A DNA stretch of 64,000 nucleotides from Devosia marina (lineage in GTDB: Bacteria > Pseudomonadota > Alphaproteobacteria > Rhizobiales > Devosiaceae), in assembly GCF_009758415.1 (NCBI RefSeq), contig NZ_WQRF01000001.1, positions 248,001-312,000 of the forward strand, given 5' to 3'. A program made the position numbers and the translations under genes. The notes beneath the pieces are model-generated. The model saw only the letters and a list, made by a program, of their open reading frames with translations, searched no databases and had not been told where the DNA came from. Positions 54,201 to 62,377 of the stretch are shown here, piece after piece. The first letter of the stretch is position 1. The number at the start of each line of letters is the position of its first letter.

Positions 54201-55940
54201 GTCCTCGTTCAATTCGAGCACCATGTCGTGCAGATAGCGCTCGACCCCATCGCGCGGCACGATGGTGTAGGTGCGCTCGTCGATCACCCGGAAGCCGAAA
54301 TGCTCCAGCATCGGCACCCGATCCGACAGCGGAATGGCGGTGCCTTCATGGTAGAATTTGAGGCCCAGCGCCCCGTCCGTGCCGGTACGCCTGACCAGGC
54401 GAATGGCCACACCGTCATCGCCCAGGCCTTCGAACACGGCGATGTCGCGCAATGCGTCCTGGGCATCATTGCGACTCTGATAGGCGCCGGAAAAGGCCTG
54501 TTTCCAGTCGCTGACCGCCGCCTGTTCTGTGGCCGCCGCCATCAGCATGTCGGAAAAATCATGCGTCAGGGCCTCAACGCCTGTCTCCAGCGCACGCCGG
54601 TCGGGCTGGGGCGTTGCGCCGCCATTGCGCCCGATGATCACATGCAGCCGCACCAGGTCCCCCTCCGGGAAGTGCGGGTAGTAGGCCGAAACGCGCCCAT
54701 CATAGAGATCGGCGAGATATTGGGTGATCCGGGCGCGAACCGCGCCGTCATAGCGGTCGCGCGGCACATAGACGAGAATGGAGACGAAATTGTCGAACCG
54801 GTCGATCCTCGGCAACACCCGCACGCGGGGGCGGTCATAAAGCCCGGCGATGGCGCCGGCGAATTCAGCGAGTTGCTGGGTATCTATCTGGAACAGCTCA
54901 TCCCGTGGATAGCTGTCCAGCGCCCCCAGCAGAGTGCGGCCGGCATGTCCCAGCGGATCGACACCAGACTGGCGCATCACATCGGCAATCTTGCGCCGGA
55001 TGATCGGCACGTCAGTGTGCGGGGTTGCCAGCGCTTGGGCGGTATAGTGGCCCACTACGCGCAGTTCGCCACTCGCCACCCCTGTCGCGTCGTATAGTTT
55101 GATCCCCACATAATCCAAATGGGTGCGCCTGTGCACGCGGGCACGGACATTGGCCTTGGTGACGAGCAGGGGCTCGGGGCCTTCGACGAAATCCACCAGT
55201 TGCGGCGTGCTTTCCACATAGTGCGGACCGCTGCGCAGGACCTTCAGGTCTTCGTCGCGCAATATGCCCAGCCCGGTGCCGGCCACCGGCTGCAAGGCAT
55301 CATCGTCCAGGCGGTATTCCCGGCATCCGAGAAAGGTGAAATTGTGCTCGATCAGCCATTCGATGAACCTTTCAGGCTCATCGCGATGCACGGCCTTGAG
55401 CTGCCCCAGGCCTTCGGATGCGCGCCGCACGCGCTCCAGCATCGGTTGCCAGTCGGCGACGGCGCGCGCCACCTCTAGCAGCGTTGCCTGCATTTCTTCG
55501 ACCAGCGCATCGGCGTCGGCGACTGGATCGCTTTGAATATGCAGCATGCTGACGCTCTCGCCCCCCTGGGGCACGACGGCGCCATTGGCAACGTGCAGCA
55601 CAGGATGGGCAAACATCCGGATCGTGCCGCCCATGGCCCGCAAAGCGGCCAGGGCACTGTCCACGATGAACGGCATGTCCGGGCAGACAATGTCGAGCAT
55701 CAGAGCTTCGCCCGGACCGGCAGGGGCGGTGGTTGCAACTCGGGTGGCGCCTTGTGGAGTCGCGATCAGCCGCTCATGGCTGGTGGTCAGCGCGGCAATC
55801 AGCGCATCGCCGTCCTGGCGCTCCAGATCGTCCGCGTCGGCAGCAGAAATCGCCGCAACGAGGAGACGCTGCAGGCTGTCATTGCCCGCCGACTTTGCTT
55901 TTGCCAGCTCCAGCAATCCCGCCTTGACCGTTGTCGTCAT
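51267..55940 (-). CDS. gdhB: NAD-specific glutamate dehydrogenase, large (GDH-180 type)
   Basis: A 1557-residue enzyme of the L_180 class that oxidatively deaminates glutamate to 2-oxoglutarate. The N-terminal ~650 residues hold the regulatory ACT-like region ([16 protein letters not shown] start). The catalytic core (about 690-1250) includes [53 protein letters not shown] and [15 protein letters not shown], and the C-terminal domain follows. GGGGGAAG precedes the ATG. The family is typical of alphaproteobacteria. It is the longest gene in the window and has no frameshift I can detect. Confidence 0.95.
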   Translation of the reverse strand: [1557 protein letters not shown]

Positions 55941-56121
55941 CCCAAGCTTCCCCCGTGACTCGCAGCCCTACCTTATGCACCTCTGATGACAGTGTCTGCA
56001 CCGCCAAGGTTGGTGTTCGAAGTGTCTCCTTCGCGAGCGCAGTTCAGCACAGCATTTCATTGGAACGTCATAATTGGGCAATTCGTTTCCCTACATCTCA
56101 TCGGAACGATGCGTTTACCAC

Positions 56122-56149
56122 TTGTTAAACTCTACCGATCTGATAGACT
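56122..56149 (+). promoter_or_regulatory. Sigma-70-like promoter of small membrane protein gene
   Basis: TTGTTA and TAGACT are separated by 16 bases; the expected transcription start is about 20 bases before the start codon of the small ORF. Confidence 0.4.
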
Positions 56150-56177
56150 TAGTGCAGTTTCGAAAGCAGGATCCTCC

Positions 56178-56276
56178 ATGCCCAAACTGTCCCATTATGT
56201 TTCCTATGTCGGTCTGGCCGCGGCCTTGCTGTTCGGCTTCTTGGTGACCGTTCACGCCGGAGCCATGTTCGGGTAG
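56178..56276 (+). CDS. Small single-helix membrane protein (32 residues)
   Basis: A 32-residue frame: MPKLSHYVSYVGLAAALLFG plus a hydrophobic remainder ending AGAMFG. Most of it is one hydrophobic helix. AGGA lies six bases before the ATG, a sigma-70-like promoter lies just upstream, and a 22-base palindrome follows 28 bases after the stop, so it looks like a complete small transcription unit rather than random. It is too short for usual gene callers. No homologue is known to me. Possible roles are stabilising or regulating a membrane complex. Alternative: leader of a different RNA. Confidence is moderate because evidence is only structural. Confidence 0.5.
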   Translation: MPKLSHYVSYVGLAAALLFGFLVTVHAGAMFG

Positions 56277-56304
56277 TCGCGGTTGACCACCTGAGAAAAT
56301 AGCA

Positions 56305-56326
56305 ATGGCGGCCGATCGGCCGCCAT
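56305..56326. terminator. Palindromic terminator after small gene
   Basis: A perfect 22-base palindrome (ATGGCGGCCGA/TCGGCCGCCAT) followed by AATTGTTTG lies between the convergent small gene and the DUF6894-like gene, so it may stop transcription from both. Confidence 0.7.
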
Positions 56327-56362
56327 AATTGTTTGTGGCAATATCGGTGGTTGTTTCGGCGC

Positions 56363-56641
56363 CTAGTGGACCGTCGCCGGTTCGATTGGCGTAGCAGGGC
56401 CATCACCGACCTTCGGACCAGCCCAAAACACGACATAGAGCAGGTCTTGACCGGCGGCGTCGGTAATTTCGATCGAGCGGGGCGCGTCCATTTCGCCCCC
56501 TTCACCTGCCACTTTTTCAATAATGGCCCGGCCCATCTCTGCAGCAGTCTGCTCTGCAGCATCCAGATCGGGGTGCTCGCTGCCAGACTCGTCGCGGATC
56601 AGCGCTTCATCAGTACGGTAGTGAAAGTAATATTTCGGCAC
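56363..56641 (-). CDS. DUF6894-like small protein
   Basis: A 92-residue cytoplasmic protein beginning PKYYFHYRTDEALIRDESG, followed by DLDAAEQTAAEMGRAI and IEITDAAGQDLLYVVF; this order resembles DUF6894 proteins, small polypeptides found in many alphaproteobacteria and often near stress or regulatory genes. The start is GTG at 56641, giving the family N-terminus; GGGA is upstream but weak. An upstream in-frame ATG would add about 20 unrelated residues. The function is unknown. It lies downstream of the flavin reductase gene with an 87-base gap. Confidence 0.75.
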   Translation of the reverse strand: MPKYYFHYRTDEALIRDESGSEHPDLDAAEQTAAEMGRAIIEKVAGEGGEMDAPRSIEITDAAGQDLLYVVFWAGPKVGDGPATPIEPATVH

Positions 56642-56728
56642 GATAAGTTCCCGTTTTCCGGGGGTAAACGTCGCGTAGCGGTAGAGGTTGCCCTGACGCG
56701 CAGCCATAGTGTGGCACTGCCGAGCCTG

Positions 56729-57280
56729 TCAGTCGACCCCGCGCAAGGCGCGATAGCCGTGCCGATGCCAGAGCAGGGGGCATGCTCCGGTACTGGTTTC
56801 CGCTTCGATGATTGCCCCCGCAAACAGCACATGCGTGCCGGTTTCCATCGCCCCGATCACTTCACAATCCAGTGCTGTCACAGCCCCTTGCAAATAGGGT
56901 TGCCCCGAGGGCCAGCGTCCCCATTGTCCGATGCCGAACCTGTCCGCTGGTTCCACGCGCCCGGCAAAGGCATCGGCAATGGCCTCTTGACCGGTCGCCA
57001 GCATGGCCAGGGAGAAGCAGCCGGTCTTGGCGATCAGATCGGCCAATCGGCTCACAATGTCGATAGACACCAGTATCGCAGGCGGCTGTGCCGACAAGGA
57101 CAGCACCGAGGTAGCCGTCCGTCCCACACGTTCGTCTCCCCGACGTGCCGTCACGACGTGAACACTCGAAGCCAGGCCCGACATGGCCGAGCGGAACTCG
57201 GCGTCATTGATGGCTGGCCGGCGCAGCGGCCTCAGGGCCATGGTGTCAGGCAATTCGAACTCGGGCATGGGGATAGTCAT
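56729..57280 (-). CDS. Flavin reductase-like domain protein
   Basis: A 183-residue FMN-binding split-barrel protein of the flavin reductase family (HpaC/RutF/DIM6 type). Sequence from FRSAMSGLASSVHVVTA to GRTATSVLSLSAQPPAILVSI is the classic flavin site, and GTHVLFAGAIIEAE with CPLLWHRHGY closes the domain. It uses NADH or NADPH to reduce free flavin, usually for a partner monooxygenase, but none is next to it. It lies 123 bases downstream of sodB. The ribosome site is absent, so translation might depend on the leader structure or a different start. Confidence 0.88.
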   Translation of the reverse strand: MTIPMPEFELPDTMALRPLRRPAINDAEFRSAMSGLASSVHVVTARRGDERVGRTATSVLSLSAQPPAILVSIDIVSRLADLIAKTGCFSLAMLATGQEAIADAFAGRVEPADRFGIGQWGRWPSGQPYLQGAVTALDCEVIGAMETGTHVLFAGAIIEAETSTGACPLLWHRHGYRALRGVD

Positions 57281-57364
57281 GGTGGAAACAGGCTACCAGT
57301 GCAATGTGGCCGGTGCAAAATACCGGGTTGTACCTCCCCCGCTCAGAGGGAGGATAAGTGGGCT

Positions 57365-57393
57365 TGAGCCGCACACGCCAGTGTCGCGGCTCA
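57365..57393 (-). terminator. Possible hairpin downstream of sodB
   Basis: TGAGCCGC and GCGGCTCA pair as an eight-base stem with an inner ACAC/GTGT extension, starting about ten bases after the sodB stop. No T-run follows on the minus strand, so it may be a pause or processing element. Confidence 0.35.
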
Positions 57394-57403
57394 CAGCGGG
57401 ACC

Positions 57404-58006
57404 TCAGCCCATGTTGGCTTCGGCAAACTCGTAGTTGGCGAGCTTGTCGAGGAAGTTGCTTACATAGTCCGGGCGGCGATTGCGGAAATCGACATAGTAG
57501 GAGTGTTCCCAGACGTCGAGGCCCAGCAACACTTTGCCCTCGCCGGTAGCCAGCGGATTTGAACCATTGGGGGTCTTGGTGGTCTTGAGCTTGCCGTCGG
57601 TCCCAAGTACCAGCCAGGCCCAGCCCGATCCGAACTGAGTGGTCGCAGCGGTCTTGAAGCTATCCTTGAACGCATCGATCGACCCGAAATCCTCGATGAT
57701 CTTGGCTTCCAGCTTGCCTGGCAGTTTGCCGCCCTCAGGGCTTAGTGCCTGCCAGAAATGGATGTGGTTCCAGTGCTGGCCGGCATTGTTGAACACTGGC
57801 GCGAAGTCTGCCTTGTCCTTGGTGAAAGCGACAATCTCTTCGAGCGACTTACCGGCCAGTTCCGGCATCTTTTCGACAAAGCCGTTGAGCGCAGTGACAT
57901 AGGCCTGATGGTGCTTGTCGTGGTGCAGCTCCAGGGTTTCCTGGCTCATGCCATTGCCAGCAAGGGCATCGGCTGAATAGGTCAGGGAGGGCAGCGTGAA
58001 GGTCAT
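57404..58006 (-). CDS. sodB: Superoxide dismutase, iron type
   Basis: A 200-residue Fe/Mn superoxide dismutase. Metal ligands are in LELHHDKHH, AGQHWNHIHFW, GLDVWEHSYYVDF; the D and H of VWEHSYY are conserved. Gln in AGQHWNH (instead of the Mn-type Gly context) and the FGSGWAWLV segment favour the iron form. The ATG at 58006 has AAGGA nine bases ahead. It is divergent from the SufR-like regulator gene over 60 bases, which probably holds shared regulatory DNA. Confidence 0.94.
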   Translation of the reverse strand: MTFTLPSLTYSADALAGNGMSQETLELHHDKHHQAYVTALNGFVEKMPELAGKSLEEIVAFTKDKADFAPVFNNAGQHWNHIHFWQALSPEGGKLPGKLEAKIIEDFGSIDAFKDSFKTAATTQFGSGWAWLVLGTDGKLKTTKTPNGSNPLATGEGKVLLGLDVWEHSYYVDFRNRRPDYVSNFLDKLANYEFAEANMG

Positions 58007-58066
58007 GTTCGGGGTCCTTTCGCATTCGGCTTGCAACTTTGAGCACGCCGGGTTAATTTCCAAGCA

Positions 58067-58768
58067 ATGGCTTTGAAAACCCTTTCCGATGATATGTCAA
58101 GTTCGAGCTTGGAAAATGCCGTCTGGTCGCCGCGCAGCCCGGCCGAGCGTGTCCTCATGGCCCTCAAGATGCACGGCGCGCTCTCGGCGGCGGCCTTGGG
58201 GAAATCCATGGGAACCACCAGCGAGGCGGCCCGCCAGCAATTGCAGCGCCTCGCCGACGATGGCCTGGTGGAAGCGCATAGCGCAGCCAGCGGTGTCGGT
58301 CGTCCGACCCAGTTGTGGAGCCTTGCGTCCGCTGCCCAGGCGCGATTTCCCGATACGCATGCGGCGTTGACGGTGCAATTGCTCGATATCGTGCGGGACC
58401 ATCTCGGCCAGGACGTGCTCGACACCATCATTGCCGCCCGCGAGACCGATACACGCAGCGCCTATGAAGTGGCGGTCGGATCGGCGACAGACCTTAAGTC
58501 CAGGGTCGCCGCGCTGGCCGACCTGCGCAGCCAGGAAGGCTACATGGCTGCCTGGACCGAGCAGCCCGACGGGTCGATGCTACTGGTTGAGAACCATTGC
58601 CCGATCTGCGCTGCCGCGACGGCCTGTCAGGGCTTTTGTCGCGCCGAACTCGAAGTGTTCCGATCCGTGCTGGGTCCGGAAGTGGAGGTCGAGCGTCAGG
58701 AGCACATTGTTTCAGGTGGGCGCCGCTGCACCTATTCGATCAGGAGCATCGACAATGCCGCCCGATGA
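58067..58768 (+). CDS. SufR-like iron-sulphur transcriptional regulator
   Basis: A 233-residue protein. The N-terminal winged helix (~25-85: AERVLMALKMHGALS ... TSEAARQQLQRLADDGLVEA) is DeoR/ArsR-like as in SufR. The C-terminal part has cysteines at 178, 181, 187, 191 and 221 in HCPICAAATACQGFC and GGRRCTY, which fit a [4Fe-4S] or [2Fe-2S] site. In other bacteria such regulators sense iron, oxygen or nitric oxide and repress Fe-S genes. The start is uncertain: ATG at 58067 or 58094. Its stop overlaps the haemoglobin gene by 14 bases. It is divergent from sodB. Confidence 0.87.
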   Translation: MALKTLSDDMSSSSLENAVWSPRSPAERVLMALKMHGALSAAALGKSMGTTSEAARQQLQRLADDGLVEAHSAASGVGRPTQLWSLASAAQARFPDTHAALTVQLLDIVRDHLGQDVLDTIIAARETDTRSAYEVAVGSATDLKSRVAALADLRSQEGYMAAWTEQPDGSMLLVENHCPICAAATACQGFCRAELEVFRSVLGPEVEVERQEHIVSGGRRCTYSIRSIDNAAR

Positions 58769-59249
58769 TCGGCCACCGGTGGGCACGCAGTTGCATCGCA
58801 TCGGCTGGGAGACGCCCGAGGGGCTCGACGAGGCGATGATCCGCAAAGTCGTCGTTGAGTTCTATGACCGCGCTCGCCGCGACGATGTTATCGGTCCAAT
58901 CTTCAATCGCGTCATTGCCGATGCGGAATGGCCGGGGCATCTCGACAAGATCACCGATTTCTGGAGTTCGATGCTGCTCGGCTCGGGACGCTACAATGGT
59001 CGACCCATGCCCAAGCACATGGCCATCCCTGATCTCGCTGATCTTCATTTCATGCGCTGGCTGCGCCTGTTCCGCCAGACTGTCGAGGAAATCTGCCCGC
59101 CCGACATTGCCGCGCTTTTTGTGGAGCGCTCCGAGCGTATCGGCAATTCGTTCCGCATGAACATCTTTATGCGTCGCGGCGACGACATTACCCAGATGGG
59201 CCCGCTGCGGCGGGAGCCCGACCCGGTCTGGAAACCCGACCAGGATTGA
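58755..59249 (+). CDS. Group III truncated haemoglobin
   Basis: A 164-residue truncated globin. RKVVVEFYDRARRDDVIGPIF is the B-helix region, and H in LADLHFMRWLRLF is the likely proximal histidine. The phenylalanine-rich segments and FFxxMLLGSG (FWSSMLLGSG) match group III members, which handle oxygen or nitric oxide. It starts in the end of the SufR-like gene with AGGAG just upstream, so both come from one transcript. Family members are cytoplasmic; a role in NO detoxification is plausible because the Fe-S regulator could sense NO, but no reductase is demonstrated. Confidence 0.9.
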   Translation: MPPDDRPPVGTQLHRIGWETPEGLDEAMIRKVVVEFYDRARRDDVIGPIFNRVIADAEWPGHLDKITDFWSSMLLGSGRYNGRPMPKHMAIPDLADLHFMRWLRLFRQTVEEICPPDIAALFVERSERIGNSFRMNIFMRRGDDITQMGPLRREPDPVWKPDQD

Positions 59250-59250
59250 G

Positions 59251-60517
59251 ATGAGCTGAACCCCCGCGCTGCACGCTGAATGGTGCTCGATCGCCACTCA
59301 ACAAAAGCATCGTTTCCCGGAGTATTGCGCAAACTATCTGCGCTCGGTGTGCCAGGAATCCGAGCTGGCGCTGTCCCTGCTCGAACAGGCGGTGGATCTG
59401 GCCGGGGTGGGCGACAATACTGCTGCTGCCGCCTTTTACACCCTCAATCTGGGCTTCGCGCATTCCAAGATGGCTGAATCGGCGGCCAAGTTGGACGAGG
59501 ACGAGCGTCTGGCCGAACAAAGGGCCTTGGCCATTGCGCAAAGCACGGCGGCCGCAGGCCTGACCGAGGGGGCGGGCGATCTCTGGACCTTGCGCGTTGC
59601 CCTGTGCAATGGCCCTGAATTTCTGTCCGCTGTATGCCGCAATGATGTGGCAATCGCCTTGCTCGATCGCTGGACCAAGCTGCCGGGCGAGGCCAGCCCC
59701 AGTCTGCGTGCCCACCATCTCTATACTCTTGGCTGGTCCGCTGCGCGATGGGTCAATATCGCCAGGCAGAGACAGCATGCCAGGACGTCTTGGCGCTGGC
59801 GGAGGCGACTGGACAGATCGACCATCAGGTCAATGCTGCCCAAGCGTTGAGCCGCATATTGGAAGCCATGGGCGACACCGCTGCTGCCCTGAGCATGCAC
59901 CGCCTCTATCACAATCTATTCGTTCGCCAGTCTGGCGAAGCGGTCCGCCGCCGCGCACGCGTTGAGGAAATCCGGACCGAGGCCGACCGGTTGCGCGCCC
60001 GTACTGCCGAATTGGCAGACCTGGCCTTGTCCGATCCGCTCACCGGCATCGCCAACCGCCGCAGCTTCGATCAGATCCTTGACCGGCTGGTCGGCAATCC
60101 TTTGTCGGTGGCAATTGTCGATCTGGACAACTTTAAACTGGTCAATGATCGCCACACCCATATCGCCGGTGACGCCGTGCTCCAGCGCGTCGCCCGGATC
60201 ATGGTCGACCAGATCGCCACCCATGGCCATGTCGCGCGCCTGGGGGCGAGGAATTTGTCCTCATCTTCCCCGAGGCTCCGCTGGCCACGGCGGCCGCCTT
60301 CTGCGAAGGCGTGCGGGTCGCGATCGGCAATGCCGACCGGGACAAGATCGCCCCGGACATGAAGGTAACAGTCAGCATTGGCGTTGCCGCCGGCGATGGC
60401 ATGCGCCTCACGGGCGAGCTGATGCAGCTTGCCGATTCCCGCCTGTATTTGGCCAATGCGGGCGGCCGCGACCGGGTCGTGGCAGGGGAACCGCTTGCCT
60501 CCTGGCACGCCGGGTAG
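59251..60517 (+). pseudogene. Broken TPR-GGDEF diguanylate cyclase
   Basis: A coherent protein can be read across three frames. An ATG at 59251 (AGGA six bases upstream) directly follows the haemoglobin gene, but codon 3 is TGA. The TPR-like helical part then runs in frame to about 59745, where one base is missing (after SAA, before MGQYRQAETAC). The second part carries the GGDEF N-half (LALSDPLTGIANRRSFDQIL, DLDNFKLVNDRH) until a run of five G at about 60241 again lacks one base: the true reading would be RLGGEEF, an active signature. It ends near DSRLYLANAGGRDRV. So it is a pseudogene or contains sequencing errors. Confidence 0.82.
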
Positions 60518-60524
60518 CGCTGGG

Positions 60525-61466
60525 TCAGCCCAGAAGTCCCAGGTCCTTGGGAACATTCCGCTCGCACAGCAGTACCCCATCCACCACGGTCAACCGGGCC
60601 TGGTGGATCGCCGTACGCCGCGCCGCAACGTCGGGCGGGCCGTCAGTCTGGCTGCGTTCATCCCATTCGGGGTGGGTGAAATAATACATTGCGGCATGGT
60701 CGCCATTGACCACCACATCGGCATGGCGGGCATAACGCTGGTCCATCGGGTCCGCGCCTGGCGCGTCAGCGATGAGCCCCTGTCGCGTCCACCTCAACGT
60801 ATCGTTGGACCGATACACCGCCTGTCCGCGCCATTCGTCGACGATCAGCCAGTAATGGCCGCCCAGCGCGAAGACATTGGGTCCTTCATGCGGCGGCGCA
60901 TCCGGTGACCCAGGCAGAACCAGCCCTTCCAGGGCCCAATTCATCATGTCAGGGCTGGTCGCGCTCCAGGTGCTCGATCCCTGACCTTCATCCTTGTACC
61001 ACATCCGCCACTGGCCATCGGGGCTGGGGAAGACGCAGGCGTCGATGCAATTGCTGCTGGATAGTTTCAGCGGCCCGACCCGTGACCATGTCTCCAGGTC
61101 CGGACTGGTGAAATGGGTAATCGTGCGCGGTACCTTCCAATGCGTCGGCACCCCGGTGATATAGCTGAGGAACATGTGATACTGCCCCTCCGCGAACACC
61201 ACTTCGGGCGCCCAATGCGTATTGAGGCCATCATCGCCCGGTGCATCCAGCCCCTTCACCGTCCCCCGATAGGCCCAGCTCGCCCCGCCATCTTGCGAGA
61301 CCGCAATGCCGATGGGTGAACCATGGATCCAGCCGAAGCCGGGTTCGCCGGCGCTGGCCCGGCGATTGGTGTAGAACATCCACCATTCATCCGTGCCTTC
61401 GCGCCTGACAACCACCGGATCGGCTGCGCCATCCTCAACCGGGTCGCGGAAGATGGGGGCGCTCAT
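60525..61466 (-). CDS. GH43-like five-bladed beta-propeller glycosidase
   Basis: A 313-residue protein of the GH43/62/32/68-type propeller fold. Asp in DGAADPVVVRREG, Asp in NCIDACVFPSPD and Glu in PHEGPNVF are candidates for the three catalytic acids, and the repeats GQYHMFLSYI, WRMWYKDEG, HYWLIVDEW and AAMYYFTHPE are blade signatures. No signal peptide is visible, so it is cytoplasmic and probably acts on imported oligosaccharides. The starting ATG overlaps the ABC ATPase stop as ATGA, which ties it to the transporter. Family subgroup and substrate are not assignable. Confidence 0.8.
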   Translation of the reverse strand: MSAPIFRDPVEDGAADPVVVRREGTDEWWMFYTNRRASAGEPGFGWIHGSPIGIAVSQDGGASWAYRGTVKGLDAPGDDGLNTHWAPEVVFAEGQYHMFLSYITGVPTHWKVPRTITHFTSPDLETWSRVGPLKLSSSNCIDACVFPSPDGQWRMWYKDEGQGSSTWSATSPDMMNWALEGLVLPGSPDAPPHEGPNVFALGGHYWLIVDEWRGQAVYRSNDTLRWTRQGLIADAPGADPMDQRYARHADVVVNGDHAAMYYFTHPEWDERSQTDGPPDVAARRTAIHQARLTVVDGVLLCERNVPKDLGLLG

Positions 61467-62377
61467 GCATAAACCCGCACATGCCGCCCGTCTGGCCGCG
61501 CCACCAGCTCGCCGGCCCGCCCGACGCTGTTATTGGCTTGGTCCAGCATGGTCGGATCGGTGCCGAGTTTGCCTGCGCCGGCGTCGTCCGTCGAGAGCAC
61601 CGACGCCTTGAGCAGCCGTGAATAGGCGTGCTCGGGGTTCTCCAGGACCGTGCGCGCATCGCCCATTTCGACGATCCGTCCCCGTTGCATGATGATGATG
61701 CGGTTCGAGATGTAATATGCCGTCGCCAGATCGTGGGTGATGTAGATCACCGACACCTTGAGATCATCCCGCAGGCTCTTGAGCAGATTGACGATGCTCA
61801 TGCGCAGCGAGGCGTCGACCATGGACACCGGTTCGTCGGCGATTAGCAGCGGCGGGTTGGGAATCAGCGCCCGGGCAATTGCGCAGCGCTGCAACTGTCC
61901 ACCACTCATCTCGTGGGGAAACCGCCCGCGTACTTCCTTGAGGCTTAAGCCCACTTTTTGCAGGGAGTCGTCCATCGCTTTGTCGATGGCGGCCTTGTCG
62001 CTCGTGTCCAAAAACCGTCGCGCCGTGCTTTCGAGATATCGTTCGATCTGTTTTAGCGGGTTGAACGCTTCGAACGGATTCTGAAAGACCGGCTGCACAT
62101 GGCTCATAAATTTCAGGCGCTCGGCGCGTCCGGCATGCCGGTCCACCTGCTCGCCGCGGAACAGGATGTCCCCTTCAGTGGGATCTTCCAGGCCCAGGAT
62201 CATGCGCGCCAGCGTCGTCTTGCCCGACCCTGACTCCCCGATAATCGTGAAGATCTCCGGATTTTCCGAACTCAGCGAAAAGCTGGCATCCATCACCGCA
62301 TCAATGGTCTTGCGACCGAAAATGCCGCCCATGGTGAAGCGCTTGGACACGTTTTGCACATCGAGAAGTGTTGTCAT
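61463..62377 (-). CDS. Oligopeptide/oligosaccharide-type ABC ATPase (DppF/OppF-like)
   Basis: A 304-residue ATPase. Walker A is GESGSGKTT, the Q-loop PVFQNPFEAFNP, the signature LSGGQLQRC, Walker B LLIADEPVSM and the H-loop YITHDL. Family use is as one of two ATPases of a Dpp/Opp-type transporter. AGGAG lies before the ATG. Its start overlaps the DppD-like stop as ATGA and its stop overlaps the GH43-like start, so three genes are coupled. That organisation points to oligosaccharide uptake, which this family often does when beside a glycosidase. Confidence 0.92.
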   Translation of the reverse strand: MTTLLDVQNVSKRFTMGGIFGRKTIDAVMDASFSLSSENPEIFTIIGESGSGKTTLARMILGLEDPTEGDILFRGEQVDRHAGRAERLKFMSHVQPVFQNPFEAFNPLKQIERYLESTARRFLDTSDKAAIDKAMDDSLQKVGLSLKEVRGRFPHEMSGGQLQRCAIARALIPNPPLLIADEPVSMVDASLRMSIVNLLKSLRDDLKVSVIYITHDLATAYYISNRIIIMQRGRIVEMGDARTVLENPEHAYSRLLKASVLSTDDAGAGKLGTDPTMLDQANNSVGRAGELVARPDGRHVRVYA

